Part shown: piece by piece, positions 26,096-34,430 of the stretch | Layout of the letters: each line of letters starts with the position of its first letter | Numbering within the stretch: position 1 is the stretch's first letter | From: Amycolatopsis nivea | GTDB lineage: Bacteria; Actinomycetota; Actinomycetes; Mycobacteriales; Pseudonocardiaceae | Assembly (NCBI RefSeq): GCF_004522235.1 | Contig: NZ_SDLT01000018.1 | Span: forward strand, 1 to 64,000 | Direction: 5' to 3' | DNA: 64,000 bases | Program-made: the position numbers and the translations under genes | The notes under the pieces: model-generated | Database searches by the model: none | What the model saw: only the letters and a program-made list of their open reading frames with translations | What the model was told of the DNA's origin: nothing

Positions 26096-27478
26096 TCAGG
26101 CTTTGCCGGACCGCGGGCTTACCGCGGTGACCTCGATCTCGACCGAGGCCTCGGCGAACGGCGAGGTGCCGACGATAGGGACGACGGTGGTGGCCGGCAG
26201 CGTCGGACCGAAAAACAGCGTGGCGACACGCTCGACCGCGGGCAGCTTGTACGGCTGTCGCAAATAGACAGTCTGGTGCACCACGTCGGCCAGGGAGGCC
26301 CCGTGCGCGGCCAGCGTCTCACCGATCTTGTTGTAAATGAAGTGAGTCTGCGAGGTGTTGTCGATTTCTTCGACGATCCGGCCGCTCAAGCGCGGCTTGA
26401 GCGCGACGTCGAGGTCGTCGAACCCGTCGATGTGCTTCGGCAGCTCGGTGTTGATCGGCACCTCGCCCGCGGGGAAGATGACGTCGCGGGCGCGGGTGGC
26501 CGGCACGTAGTACGGTCCGACCCCGTGCGGCGCGGGCGGGTTGTGCCGTTCGCCCCCGGTGGCACGCCCTGACTCGGAAACCGCGATCACGCCGAACATG
26601 ACGGCCGCATGGGGGTCCGGAAGCCAGCTCATCGGGAACGCGCTCATCGCCGAACGGTTTTGTTCGGACATAATGTGCTTCCTGATGTGGGCCGTCGGCG
26701 CGTAATCCTGCAGCGACTGTCCCAGCCAGCCGCACTGGCGGACGAGCTGACCGAAGTCGGAGCCCACGCCCTCCAGCACCGTTCGCACGTTGCGCCACAG
26801 TGCGATGTGCTCGGCTACCGCGGCTTCGCTCCACGGGTCAGGACAGTTGGCCCGGCCATTGGCGGCGTCCGGAGCGGAGAGCTGCTCGAAGCTTCCGACG
26901 GCGAGCCCCGTCGCCGGGTCGACACCGCCTACCGGTGTGGTGAAGACCAGCGAGCCCGCTACGGTCGCGTTCGGGAACGGCGCGGTCAGCCGGCCCAGCG
27001 GGTCCACAGTCCGATGGTCGGGCCTGCGGTCCCCGTGGAGCGCGATCGCGTCGAGCAGCACGTCGACCCGCGGGTCGACGCCAGGAGCGGTCGCGCCCAG
27101 AACGGTCGCCGACGGGAGATTTTCCCCGAACACATGCCGCAGAACCCGCACGACGCCTCGATAGTGCTGCGGGTCGCGAAGGAACACGCGCAGATGCGCG
27201 ACCTGAACGAGGGACGAGCCCTGCTTGCGGAGCGAGTCCTCCAGGTTCTGAAGTGCTTGCCATGCCTGGGGAAGAACGCGCCGCTCCGGTGCGTCGACGA
27301 GCAGGAAGCCCGTGCTCAGCTCGTGACGGACCGACGGATCGAGTTCATCGAACGAAAGCACCAGTTTCCCGTCCGCGTTGTGCCCGGTCTGGCCACCGGT
27401 GAACACGAACTCCTGGGACGTTCCTGCCTCGAGGTAGTAGTCCGCCGCCGACACGACCTCGGCTCCTCGATGCGACAT
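26096..27478 (-). CDS. Three tandem Rid (YjgF/YER057c/UK114) domains in one protein
   Basis: 460 residues from ATG 27478 (GAAGGGGAA upstream). The Rid fold appears three times: ~10-148, ~163-303 and ~318-457. Each copy repeats the helix-strand pattern of RidA: LQNLEDSLRKQGSSLVQVAH (78-95), WRNVRTVLEGVGSDFGQLVR (228-247) and YNKIGETLAAHGASLADVVH (382-401). RidA works as a homotrimer with active sites at subunit interfaces, so this is plausibly a covalent pseudo-trimer. The Arg that binds the substrate carboxylate in canonical RidA is absent in all three (PSATV, FPMSW, PATTV). First gene of the catabolic operon, so probably tied to that pathway; reaction unknown. Confidence 0.82.
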   Translation of the reverse strand: MSHRGAEVVSAADYYLEAGTSQEFVFTGGQTGHNADGKLVLSFDELDPSVRHELSTGFLLVDAPERRVLPQAWQALQNLEDSLRKQGSSLVQVAHLRVFLRDPQHYRGVVRVLRHVFGENLPSATVLGATAPGVDPRVDVLLDAIALHGDRRPDHRTVDPLGRLTAPFPNATVAGSLVFTTPVGGVDPATGLAVGSFEQLSAPDAANGRANCPDPWSEAAVAEHIALWRNVRTVLEGVGSDFGQLVRQCGWLGQSLQDYAPTAHIRKHIMSEQNRSAMSAFPMSWLPDPHAAVMFGVIAVSESGRATGGERHNPPAPHGVGPYYVPATRARDVIFPAGEVPINTELPKHIDGFDDLDVALKPRLSGRIVEEIDNTSQTHFIYNKIGETLAAHGASLADVVHQTVYLRQPYKLPAVERVATLFFGPTLPATTVVPIVGTSPFAEASVEIEVTAVSPRSGKA

Positions 27479-27513
27479 GCGGTGGTTCCCCTTCCTCGAG
27501 CGTCCCTCTGTGC

Positions 27514-27526
27514 GGGACACTGTCCC
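27514..27526. promoter_or_regulatory. Candidate IclR operator
   Basis: GGGACACTGTCCC is a perfect 13-base palindrome 36-48 bases upstream of the triple-Rid start; next to it GACAG/CTGTC pair again (27522-27535). IclR regulators bind short palindromes near the promoter. Assignment by position only. Confidence 0.45.
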
Positions 27527-27713
27527 AGAGACAGTAGGTGCCGTGAAATGGCCGTGTCAACCATCAGGCGGGAACTCCGGCAGGTCGAATCCGAGGCGAT
27601 TTGCCCTCAGCGACCCGGTTTCTGGCAGCCTTCGAAAGACGCTGGACGCGAGGTGGGCTCACGGCGAGCGCCCCGGAATACGGGTCGCTTCCGCCTCGAG
27701 CGGGTGGAAGAGA

Positions 27714-27741
27714 ACACGGCCGTCCATCCGGACGGCCGTGT
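27714..27741 (-). terminator. Hairpin terminator of the IclR gene
   Basis: Perfect 12-base arms (ACACGGCCGTCC and GGACGGCCGTGT) around a four-base loop, followed on the minus strand by TCTCTT. It lies 77 bases past the IclR stop and before the operon promoter. The T-run is short, as usual in actinomycetes. Confidence 0.65.
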
Positions 27742-27817
27742 GGGCTCAGTGGCAGCGCGGGCCTGGTGGCCCGGGCAGGAAGGACGCGAAGTCGGCGACT
27801 CCCGCACGCGGAGCGTG

Positions 27818-28579
27818 TTACAGCGAGGTCATCCCCATCGCGCTGAGGAGCTGAGCGATCTGGGCGGCGTAACGGCGAACGTCCGGGCCCAATGACTCCA
27901 GACCCGCCTCCGGAGTGCGCCCGACAGGAAACGTGACCGTCAATGCGCCGACCACGGCTCCGCCCACGCAAATCGGTGCCGCCACTCCCGCGGCGCCTTC
28001 GATGTACTCGTCGACACTCGTCGCGAACCCGCGTTTCGCGATCGCCTTCAACTCCGCACGCAGTGTTCGGACCGCCGTGATCGTGTTGTCCGTGTAACGC
28101 ACCCGGTCGATACGCTCGAATACGTCCTCGCCGCATTCGGCCAGGATCGCCTTGCCCGCGGCACCGGCGTGCAGCGGAATCTGCGTGCCCAGCTCATGGA
28201 CGTACCGCAGCGGCTTGGTGCACTCGACCCTGCGCACGTGCACAGCGACGAGATCCACCGGGTCGAACCTCGACAGGTAAGCGCTCTCGCCGACCTCGTC
28301 CACCAGCGCGCGCATGACCCCTTCGATCGACGCTGCCGTCGACGAAACGGACATCACGCGGGCGGCCAGCTGGACAAGGCGCGGTCCGACCGAGTACTCG
28401 CCGTGCCGGGACTGGGTCGCGTACCCCTCTTCGGCGAGGGACTGCAGAATGCGATGCGTCGCGCTGCGGCTCAAGCCCAGCTGCTCGGAGACTCGCCGAA
28501 TGCTGGGACCCGGATTGCTGGTAGCCAACATGTCCAGCACGACCAACGCGCGATTGGTCGATTCAACAGCCATGGTCAC
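27818..28579 (-). CDS. IclR-family transcriptional regulator
   Basis: 253 residues. The N-terminal winged helix is VVLDMLA...SIRRVSEQLGLSRSATHRILQSL (about residues 13-46) followed by QSRHGEYSVGPRL, and the C-terminal IclR effector domain has LGTQIPLHAGAAGKAILA and GVAAPICVGGAVVGALTVT. IclR proteins sense small organic acids and act as repressors or activators of catabolic operons. It precedes the eight-gene operon on the same strand with its own hairpin terminator between, so it probably controls that operon in response to its substrate or a CoA intermediate. A second start at residue 3 is possible. Confidence 0.95.
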   Translation of the reverse strand: MTMAVESTNRALVVLDMLATSNPGPSIRRVSEQLGLSRSATHRILQSLAEEGYATQSRHGEYSVGPRLVQLAARVMSVSSTAASIEGVMRALVDEVGESAYLSRFDPVDLVAVHVRRVECTKPLRYVHELGTQIPLHAGAAGKAILAECGEDVFERIDRVRYTDNTITAVRTLRAELKAIAKRGFATSVDEYIEGAAGVAAPICVGGAVVGALTVTFPVGRTPEAGLESLGPDVRRYAAQIAQLLSAMGMTSL

Positions 28580-28936
28580 CTCACGCGAGCGGAACGAGAC
28601 AGCCCAGAATATGCACAGTCGCCACCGCGCGAAGCACCTGGTCGGTCACACGGCATTAAAGCGGCTGCAACACGGGACGGGCAAGCGCGACGCACAACCT
28701 TGGTCCACATCCAGCGGACCGCTGCGCGAGAATGCCCCTGAGCAGCGAGGAGTCGATTGCTTCGTCTCCTCCCCTCTGCTCAGCGGGTGCACCTCGATGT
28801 GGAACCTACTAACCCGACCGGCCTGTCTTCGCCAGTTCCCCGAGAACCTTCCCCCGGGGGGAGAGAGAGACCTCGCGGCTCGGCGATTTCGCACAGCGCT
28901 GGCCATTCGGGACCGCGTCAGCGGCTCAGCGATGAG
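28580..28936. other. Intergenic, promoter region of the IclR gene
   Basis: No credible gene. A CCCCCGGGGG palindrome lies near 28850-28865, close to the stop of the XRE gene. The part next to 28579 should hold the IclR promoter. Confidence 0.4.
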
Positions 28937-29806
28937 TCACTCACCGGTCAGGTCGCCCGGACCGAAGCGGGGCCGGATGCCTGTCGACCGCAATGCGCCA
29001 GCGGTGGCCTCGTCGGCCGGTACCAGGAAGCTGGCGCGGATGCCCGAAGCGTCCTGGGTTCGCAGGGGCACGTGCTGGAACACGAGGGTCCCCAATTCCG
29101 GATGATCGAGCGTGGTGGTGGCTTCGGCGCGGGTTTGCGCGGGATACTGCTGCCACCACTCGCGGAACTCGGGGCTCTCCTGGACGAGCCGGTCCACCAT
29201 GGCGCTGAGCGCGGGATCGCCCGAGTGCAGCGCCGTGCTCAGCCGGAACTCCGCGATCAGCCGCCGCGCCTGCTCGTGCCAGTCCCGGAACAAAGATCGA
29301 ATGAACGGATCAGTGAACATCAGGGTCAGGAGTCCTCGATCGGCGACGTCCCGGCGCGTCCAGTCGCCGAACACCAGCCGCGCGCTCTCGTTCTGCCCGA
29401 AGCCTTCCCAGCGCGGCCCGATCAACCAAGCCGGAGACGGGTCTTGCTGAGCCACCAAGCCGACGAGTCCCGCCGCCGCGGCGCCATCGTGCTCCGGTGA
29501 CGCCGGCCCGCGTCCGCTGAGCAGCGTGAGCACCAGCTGCGTTTCCTCGTCGGTGCACGCCAGCGCCGCGGCGACACGGGTGAGGGCGGCGACAGAGACC
29601 GGCACCGGGCGTGCCTGCTCGAGCCAGGTGTACAGGGTGACGCTGATCTCAGCCAGCGCGGCCACCTCTTCCCGGCGCAACCCGGCCGTACGGCGCCGGC
29701 CGGTGGTCGGGAAGCCCGCGGCCACTGGATCGAGCGCGGTGCGCCGGGACCGCAGGAAGGCGGCGAGCTCCTTCCTGCGTTCGCGGTCCTCGATAACCAC
29801 AAGCAC
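28937..29806 (-). CDS. XRE-family regulator with MmyB-like ligand domain
   Basis: 289 residues. The helix-turn-helix reads RRTAGLRREEVAALAEISVT then LYTWLEQAR, near-identical in style to the regulator at 7606-8526, followed by the MmyB-like domain (FGQNESARLVFGDW, then RDWHEQARRLIAEFRLSTA). These proteins usually sense fatty acids or hydrophobic ligands and control the gene beside them. It is divergent from the MFS transporter at 29940, and three GTAAC repeats lie between. Start could also be GTG a few codons in. Confidence 0.92.
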   Translation of the reverse strand: MLVVIEDRERRKELAAFLRSRRTALDPVAAGFPTTGRRRTAGLRREEVAALAEISVTLYTWLEQARPVPVSVAALTRVAAALACTDEETQLVLTLLSGRGPASPEHDGAAAAGLVGLVAQQDPSPAWLIGPRWEGFGQNESARLVFGDWTRRDVADRGLLTLMFTDPFIRSLFRDWHEQARRLIAEFRLSTALHSGDPALSAMVDRLVQESPEFREWWQQYPAQTRAEATTTLDHPELGTLVFQHVPLRTQDASGIRASFLVPADEATAGALRSTGIRPRFGPGDLTGE

Positions 29807-29821
29807 TCTCCGCCGAGCCAG

Positions 29822-29855
29822 GTAACTGCCGTTACTAGGAAGGTCCCGTAACTGG
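29822..29855. promoter_or_regulatory. GTAAC repeats between XRE regulator and transporter
   Basis: GTAAC-TGCC-GTTAC (29822-29835) is an inverted pair, and GTAACTG recurs directly at 29848-29854, about 26 bases from the first copy. Position in the divergent promoter suggests the XRE operator. Confidence 0.45.
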
Positions 29856-29939
29856 TGACCCGCCTATCAGGTCCCACACACTACCCGTCAGCACACGGCA
29901 TCCCGGTCAATGCTGACTCGGAGAAGGACGGATACGAGC

Positions 29940-31262
29940 ATGGTTGTTCAGGGAAGAACACATGGTTCACAGCGGCTGGTTCTGGTGCTGTGCTTCCTCG
30001 TCATCCTCGTCGAGGGTTACGACCTGATCGTCTACGGCACAGTGCTGCCGACAATCCTGAAGACGCCTTCCTGGGGGCTCACCCCGGCGACAGCGGGACT
30101 GATCGGCAGCTGCTCGCTCGTCGGTCTCCTGATCGGCTCGCTCGTGGCCGGTGCGCTGGCCGACCGGCTCGGACGGCGTCGGACGATCATCGTGGGCACA
30201 GTGTGGTTCTCGTTCTGGATGGCCGTGTGCGCCTTGCCCGCAGGCGTCGCGATGTTCGGCATCGCGCGGTTCATGGTCGGCCTCGGCGTCGGGTCCGCAG
30301 TGGCCGCGGCCGGTGTGACCGCGGTGGAGTTCGCGCCACGAGGCCGCGGTCAGTCCTACAGCGCCATCGCCTGGACCGGCGCCGCGGGAGGAGGCATCGT
30401 CTCGTCGTTGCTGGCGCTGGCGCTGCTGCCCCAGTTCGGGCCGCGCGTGATGTTCTGGACCGGCGCGCTTCCGCTGGTCGTCCTCGTGCCGGTGTTGGCG
30501 CTCCTGCTGCCGGAATCACCGGCGTGGCTCCGTGCCCGGGGTCGCACCAAGCAAGCCGACTCCATTGCCGACGCATTCGGGCTCGACGGCGGGGCCGTGA
30601 CCGACTCGGCCGGTGCTGGGCGCGGCAGCAACGGAATGAAGGGGCTGTTCTCTCGCGATCACTTGCGGGTGACCGCTTTGCTGGGGTTGCTGAGCATCCT
30701 GACTCTGCTGCTGGTTTACGGGCTGTCGACCTGGCTGCCGGTGCTGATGCAGAGCACAGGGCACAGTCCGTCGACGGCACTGCTGTTCCTGCTCCTGCTG
30801 AGCGCAGGCGGCATGATCGTCCCCGTCTTCAGCGGTCGAGTCGCCGATCTTGCCGGGCCTCGCGTCGTGACCGCTTCCGTCCTCGTGCTCGCTGCCGCAT
30901 GCATCGTCCTGCTGACTGTCGACCTGCCCACGCCGGCGCTCCTCGCGCTCGCATTCCTCACCGGCGGCGGCACGCTCGGCACCCAGGTCCTGATCTACGG
31001 GTTCGCCGCGAACTTCTATCCGACGTCCTGCCGGGCATCGGGCGTGGCGTGGGTATCGGCCGCAGGACGGCTTGGGTCCGTCGTCGGTCCCGTCGTCACG
31101 GGTTTGATCGTCGGTGCGGGCGCCAGCGCGGCCACCAGTCTGCTGTTGTTCGCGTCTGTGGCCGTTGTCGCCGCGGCGTGTGCGGGCTTCGTGCGGCAGC
31201 GGACCGCGCCCGCACGCGAGATGCGGTCGCCTCAGGTCGCCCAACGCGACACAGCCGCCTGA
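29940..31262 (+). CDS. MFS transporter, aromatic acid:H+ symporter-like
   Basis: 440 residues from ATG 29940, which has GGAGAAGGA upstream; an in-frame ATG at 29910 lacks a ribosome site. Twelve hydrophobic segments. VEGYDLIVYGTVLPTIL in helix 1 is the AAHS-type motif (DxxxxG placement seen in 4-hydroxybenzoate permeases such as PcaK), and LVAGALADRLGRRRTIIVG follows helix 2. It likely imports an aromatic or related organic acid. It is controlled by the divergent XRE/MmyB regulator and precedes the esterase-MBL fusion gene by 219 bases, so the two may share a substrate. Confidence 0.92.
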   Translation: MVVQGRTHGSQRLVLVLCFLVILVEGYDLIVYGTVLPTILKTPSWGLTPATAGLIGSCSLVGLLIGSLVAGALADRLGRRRTIIVGTVWFSFWMAVCALPAGVAMFGIARFMVGLGVGSAVAAAGVTAVEFAPRGRGQSYSAIAWTGAAGGGIVSSLLALALLPQFGPRVMFWTGALPLVVLVPVLALLLPESPAWLRARGRTKQADSIADAFGLDGGAVTDSAGAGRGSNGMKGLFSRDHLRVTALLGLLSILTLLLVYGLSTWLPVLMQSTGHSPSTALLFLLLLSAGGMIVPVFSGRVADLAGPRVVTASVLVLAAACIVLLTVDLPTPALLALAFLTGGGTLGTQVLIYGFAANFYPTSCRASGVAWVSAAGRLGSVVGPVVTGLIVGAGASAATSLLLFASVAVVAAACAGFVRQRTAPAREMRSPQVAQRDTAA

Positions 31263-31481
31263 GCAACGCAAAACGGTGTACCAGCCGACCGGCTGACAGA
31301 CACGCGGCGCGCCGTCGCCGGTCCCGTATTTCCCGCCTCGTGCGGTGCTGGATCCGCAGAACTCCGGGAGCGGGCTACGCGGGCGCACTTCCTCGTGGCC
31401 GGACGACCTGCTGCCGAACACTTCGACCACGCGGGACGTCACCGTTGCGGACAATATAACCGGCCAGTGAGGAGTTCTTCC

Positions 31482-33134
31482 ATGCACGCAATCCACCATC
31501 CTCTTTCCGCGCGCGACGCCACGCGGATGGCGGAGGTCCGCACGAAAGCACACGGCGCCGCCGACACCGGAGAACGCCTTGTGAGCATGGCAGCCGACCA
31601 GGGTCCGACGATCGCGACCTCTCCGTTCCAGGTCGGCGGCATCACCGGCGAATGGGTCGCCGCGCCGGGCACCTCCGTCGACGGAGTCGTCCTGTACCTG
31701 CACGGCCGTCGTTTCCAATTCGAGGAACCGGCGAACGTGCTCGCCGGCAAGCTCTCCGCCGCCACCGGATGGCCGGTCCTGATGCCGCGCTACCGGCTGG
31801 CCCCAGCTCATCCCTATCCGGCCGCACTGGACGACACGCTCGACGCCTACCGAGCGCTGCTAGAGCAGGGGTTCCCCGCCGACCGCATCGTTCTGATCGG
31901 CCATTCCGCCGGCGCGACGCTGACATTGCAGGCATTGCTGCGGCTTCGCACGGCTGGTGAACCGCTGCCGGCGGCGGCGGTCACGGTCTCCCCCATCACG
32001 GACTTCACCTTCGGCGGCGCGAGTATCGCGAACGGCCATGATGACGTGGTCACGCACCAGGAGCTTCGCCAGGCGCGGGACGCGTTTCTCGGGGACGCGG
32101 ACCCAGCTGGTGATGTTTCGCCGCTCACCGGAGCGTGCCCAGGCTTGCCCCCGCTCATGATGGTGTGCGGCGGCGACGAGCGGCTACGGGACGACACCGT
32201 GCGATTCGCCGAGCGGGCCGCGGCCGCCGGCAACGAGGTCAGCCTCGAGCTGTACGACGGCATGCCGCACGGCTTCCCGGTCCTCGACACCGACGCGACG
32301 AGCCTGTTGCTGGACCGGATCGCCGCGTTCGCCACTGAGCACCTCGCGGGTCGTCCGGCAGGCAACGCGCTCGGTCCCCTGACCATCCGGCGGGTGGGCT
32401 GGGCGAGCTACGTGATCACCACCGAACGAGGGACCAGAGTCCTGGTGGACCCCTACCTCACGGGCAGTCAGGGCATCCATCACGGACTCCCGCAAAGTCC
32501 GATCCGGCCGGTCGACCTGGCGGACGTCGATGTGGTGGTCGTGACCCACGCCGGATTCGACCACCGTGCCCAGGCGCTGGAGATCGTCCGATCAGGACAC
32601 TCCGTCCTGGTGTGCGGAACAGCCCTGTTCGCGTCCGCTCGCGCCGCGGGAGTTCCCATCGAACGGATTGCCGTCACGGTCTCCGGAGTCGAGGTGCGGC
32701 ACCGGGACGTGACGCTGCGCTCCCTGCCCGCCCGCCACGAGTCGAGCATGACCACCGAGAGCGGATTCGTCGCCGACCAGCCGCAGTCGTTCATGCTCAC
32801 CACGGACAACGGCGCGCGCGTGTTCTGCGGCGGCGACACCTCCCTGTCCCAGGACCTGCGAACCTGGGGCGAGCTCTACCGTCCGGAGACAGCCGTACTC
32901 GGAATCGGCGGGCTGTGGCTCGGCGCGACTCGCGTAGTCGAACTACCGCCCCTTGACGCGGCAGCCGCAGCTCGATGGCTCGGGGTATCGACCGTGATTC
33001 CGGTCCACCACACCCCCGGCGACGCTCTGCCGACCCAGCTCGCGGCAAATCTTGCCGGTGACCCGATCGAGGTCGTTCCCCTCGAATTCGGCCAGAGCTG
33101 GACCGCGGCAGGGGCGATGTCCAGCAGCCGCTGA
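31482..33134 (+). CDS. Fusion of HSL-type alpha/beta-hydrolase and metallo-beta-lactamase-fold hydrolase
   Basis: 550 residues from ATG 31482 (GAGGAG upstream). Residues ~45-290 are a hormone-sensitive-lipase-type esterase: oxyanion segment LYLHGRRF (usual HGGGF changed to HGRRF), nucleophile Ser142 in IGHSAGA, Asp232 in CGGDERLRDD, His263 in MPHGF. Residues ~298-540 are a UlaG-like metallo-beta-lactamase domain: DPYL, THAGFDH (355-361; the second His of HxHxDH is Gly), His419 in PARHES, Asp452 in CGGDTS, and PVHHTP (509-510). The join is in one uninterrupted frame. Either two steps of one ester/lactone pathway, or one domain has become a scaffold. Follows an AAHS-like transporter. Confidence 0.87.
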   Translation: MHAIHHPLSARDATRMAEVRTKAHGAADTGERLVSMAADQGPTIATSPFQVGGITGEWVAAPGTSVDGVVLYLHGRRFQFEEPANVLAGKLSAATGWPVLMPRYRLAPAHPYPAALDDTLDAYRALLEQGFPADRIVLIGHSAGATLTLQALLRLRTAGEPLPAAAVTVSPITDFTFGGASIANGHDDVVTHQELRQARDAFLGDADPAGDVSPLTGACPGLPPLMMVCGGDERLRDDTVRFAERAAAAGNEVSLELYDGMPHGFPVLDTDATSLLLDRIAAFATEHLAGRPAGNALGPLTIRRVGWASYVITTERGTRVLVDPYLTGSQGIHHGLPQSPIRPVDLADVDVVVVTHAGFDHRAQALEIVRSGHSVLVCGTALFASARAAGVPIERIAVTVSGVEVRHRDVTLRSLPARHESSMTTESGFVADQPQSFMLTTDNGARVFCGGDTSLSQDLRTWGELYRPETAVLGIGGLWLGATRVVELPPLDAAAAARWLGVSTVIPVHHTPGDALPTQLAANLAGDPIEVVPLEFGQSWTAAGAMSSSR

Positions 33135-33320
33135 TAGCTGCCGGTTTCCGGACCGGTGAGGTCACCGGTGGGCGCGACGTCAAAGACCTCGTCGAGCTGG
33201 ACGTCGTGCTCGCTGGCCTGGGCGCAGACCCAGGCCAGCGCCACCTGAGCCGGGGCGACCCGGCCGGTCGCAGGCTGCGGTGACCGGCGAATCGCGGGAG
33301 CCCTGCCGGAACGAGAAGTT

Positions 33321-34430
33321 CTACGATTCTTTCAGAACGCTGTCGAGGGCCTCCAGCGCGACCGGCACCGCGGCGCGGCCGAGCCCGAACCGGAGATACC
33401 GATCCGGAAGGTGGAGCGCGGCTCCGGGCACCGCGAAGACCGAATGCCGTTGCGCGAGCCGGCGCGCGACTGCGGTCGCCTCATGGTTCCGGAGTTCGAG
33501 CAAGGTGGTCGTGCCTGCTTTCGCCGAGGTAAAGCGGACGAGGCCCGGGTGTCCAGCGGCGAACTGCTCCAGCGCGGCCTTGTTCGCACTCAGCAGTGTT
33601 TTGGCGCGATCGATGAGGCGGGCCGATTGGCGAAGTCCGGCGAGCGCGAGGACTTCGCCGACAACGTTGTTGCTCAACGACGTCCAGTAGCGGTAGGTGC
33701 GCAGTTCGTCCATGAGCCTGGCGTCCGGTGCCGCGACCCAGCCGAGCCGGACGCCGGGCAAACCGTAGACCTTGGACATCGAACCAATGCTCACACAGCG
33801 TTCGCCGAGTTCAGCCGCGGCAGGCAGCCGGTCGGCGTCGTCTTCTACCCCTTGGTAGATCTCGTCGTTCACCAGCCACGCATCCGCTTCGCGGGCGATG
33901 GCGAGCACCTCGTCGAATTCGTCCCGGGACAGCGACGTGCCCGTCGGGTTGTTCGGGAAGTTGAGCACGACGACCCGGGTCCGCGCGGTGACCGCGCGGC
34001 GGAGTTCATCGAGATCGAGCGCCCACTCCCGGTCGGCGCGCAGGTCGACCCGCCGGACCTGGGCCCCGATGGCCACGGGCAGGTCCGACACCAGCTGATA
34101 GCTCGGACCGACGACGACGACTTCGTCACCAGTCGCGACCAGAACGTTCAGCAGAGCGAAAATCGCCTCGGTAGCGCCGCTGAACGTGTGTACCCGCTCG
34201 GCGTCGATGCCTTGGTAGCGCTCGGCAATCTCGTCCCGGAGGGCCGCCGCTCCGCGGGAGTGGCCATAGGACAGGGTCAGTTTCGACCAGAGCCCGAGGA
34301 TCTCGCTGTCGGCGCCGGACAGCAGTTCGTCGAGCGTCAAGGGATCGACATCGGAACTACCGATCGAATAGGCGCAGGCAGACCGGTACTGGGCAACCCA
34401 ATCCTCGAGCGCGAAGCGGGGCATCCGCAT
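33321..34430 (-). CDS. PLP-dependent class I/II aminotransferase, VioD-like
   Basis: 369 residues from ATG 34430 with an ideal AGGAGGAC just upstream; earlier in-frame starts lack this. Fold type I motifs: SGATEAIFALLNVL (PLP phosphate loop), LNFPNNPTG with Asn161, LVNDEIYQG with Asp189 and Tyr192, the Schiff-base Lys220 in SMSKVYGLPGVRLGW with Arg228, and a final Arg in YLRFGLGR. The SKxYGLPGxRxGW sequence resembles capreomycidine synthase VioD and related beta/gamma-replacing enzymes as well as ordinary aminotransferases. No neighbour from a biosynthetic cluster is present, so the substrate is open. Confidence 0.92.
   Translation of the reverse strand: MRMPRFALEDWVAQYRSACAYSIGSSDVDPLTLDELLSGADSEILGLWSKLTLSYGHSRGAAALRDEIAERYQGIDAERVHTFSGATEAIFALLNVLVATGDEVVVVGPSYQLVSDLPVAIGAQVRRVDLRADREWALDLDELRRAVTARTRVVVLNFPNNPTGTSLSRDEFDEVLAIAREADAWLVNDEIYQGVEDDADRLPAAAELGERCVSIGSMSKVYGLPGVRLGWVAAPDARLMDELRTYRYWTSLSNNVVGEVLALAGLRQSARLIDRAKTLLSANKAALEQFAAGHPGLVRFTSAKAGTTTLLELRNHEATAVARRLAQRHSVFAVPGAALHLPDRYLRFGLGRAAVPVALEALDSVLKES

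Noticed and set aside
28845..28870. CCCCCGGGGG palindrome as a terminator
   Set aside because: No T-run follows on either strand and the loop would be too small; it may be chance in GC-rich DNA.
33135..33320. Minus-strand peptide VALAWVCAQASEHDVQLDEV between the fusion gene and the aminotransferase
   Set aside because: It resembles an aldo/keto reductase helix but is too short and continues antisense into the fusion gene; no firm call possible.
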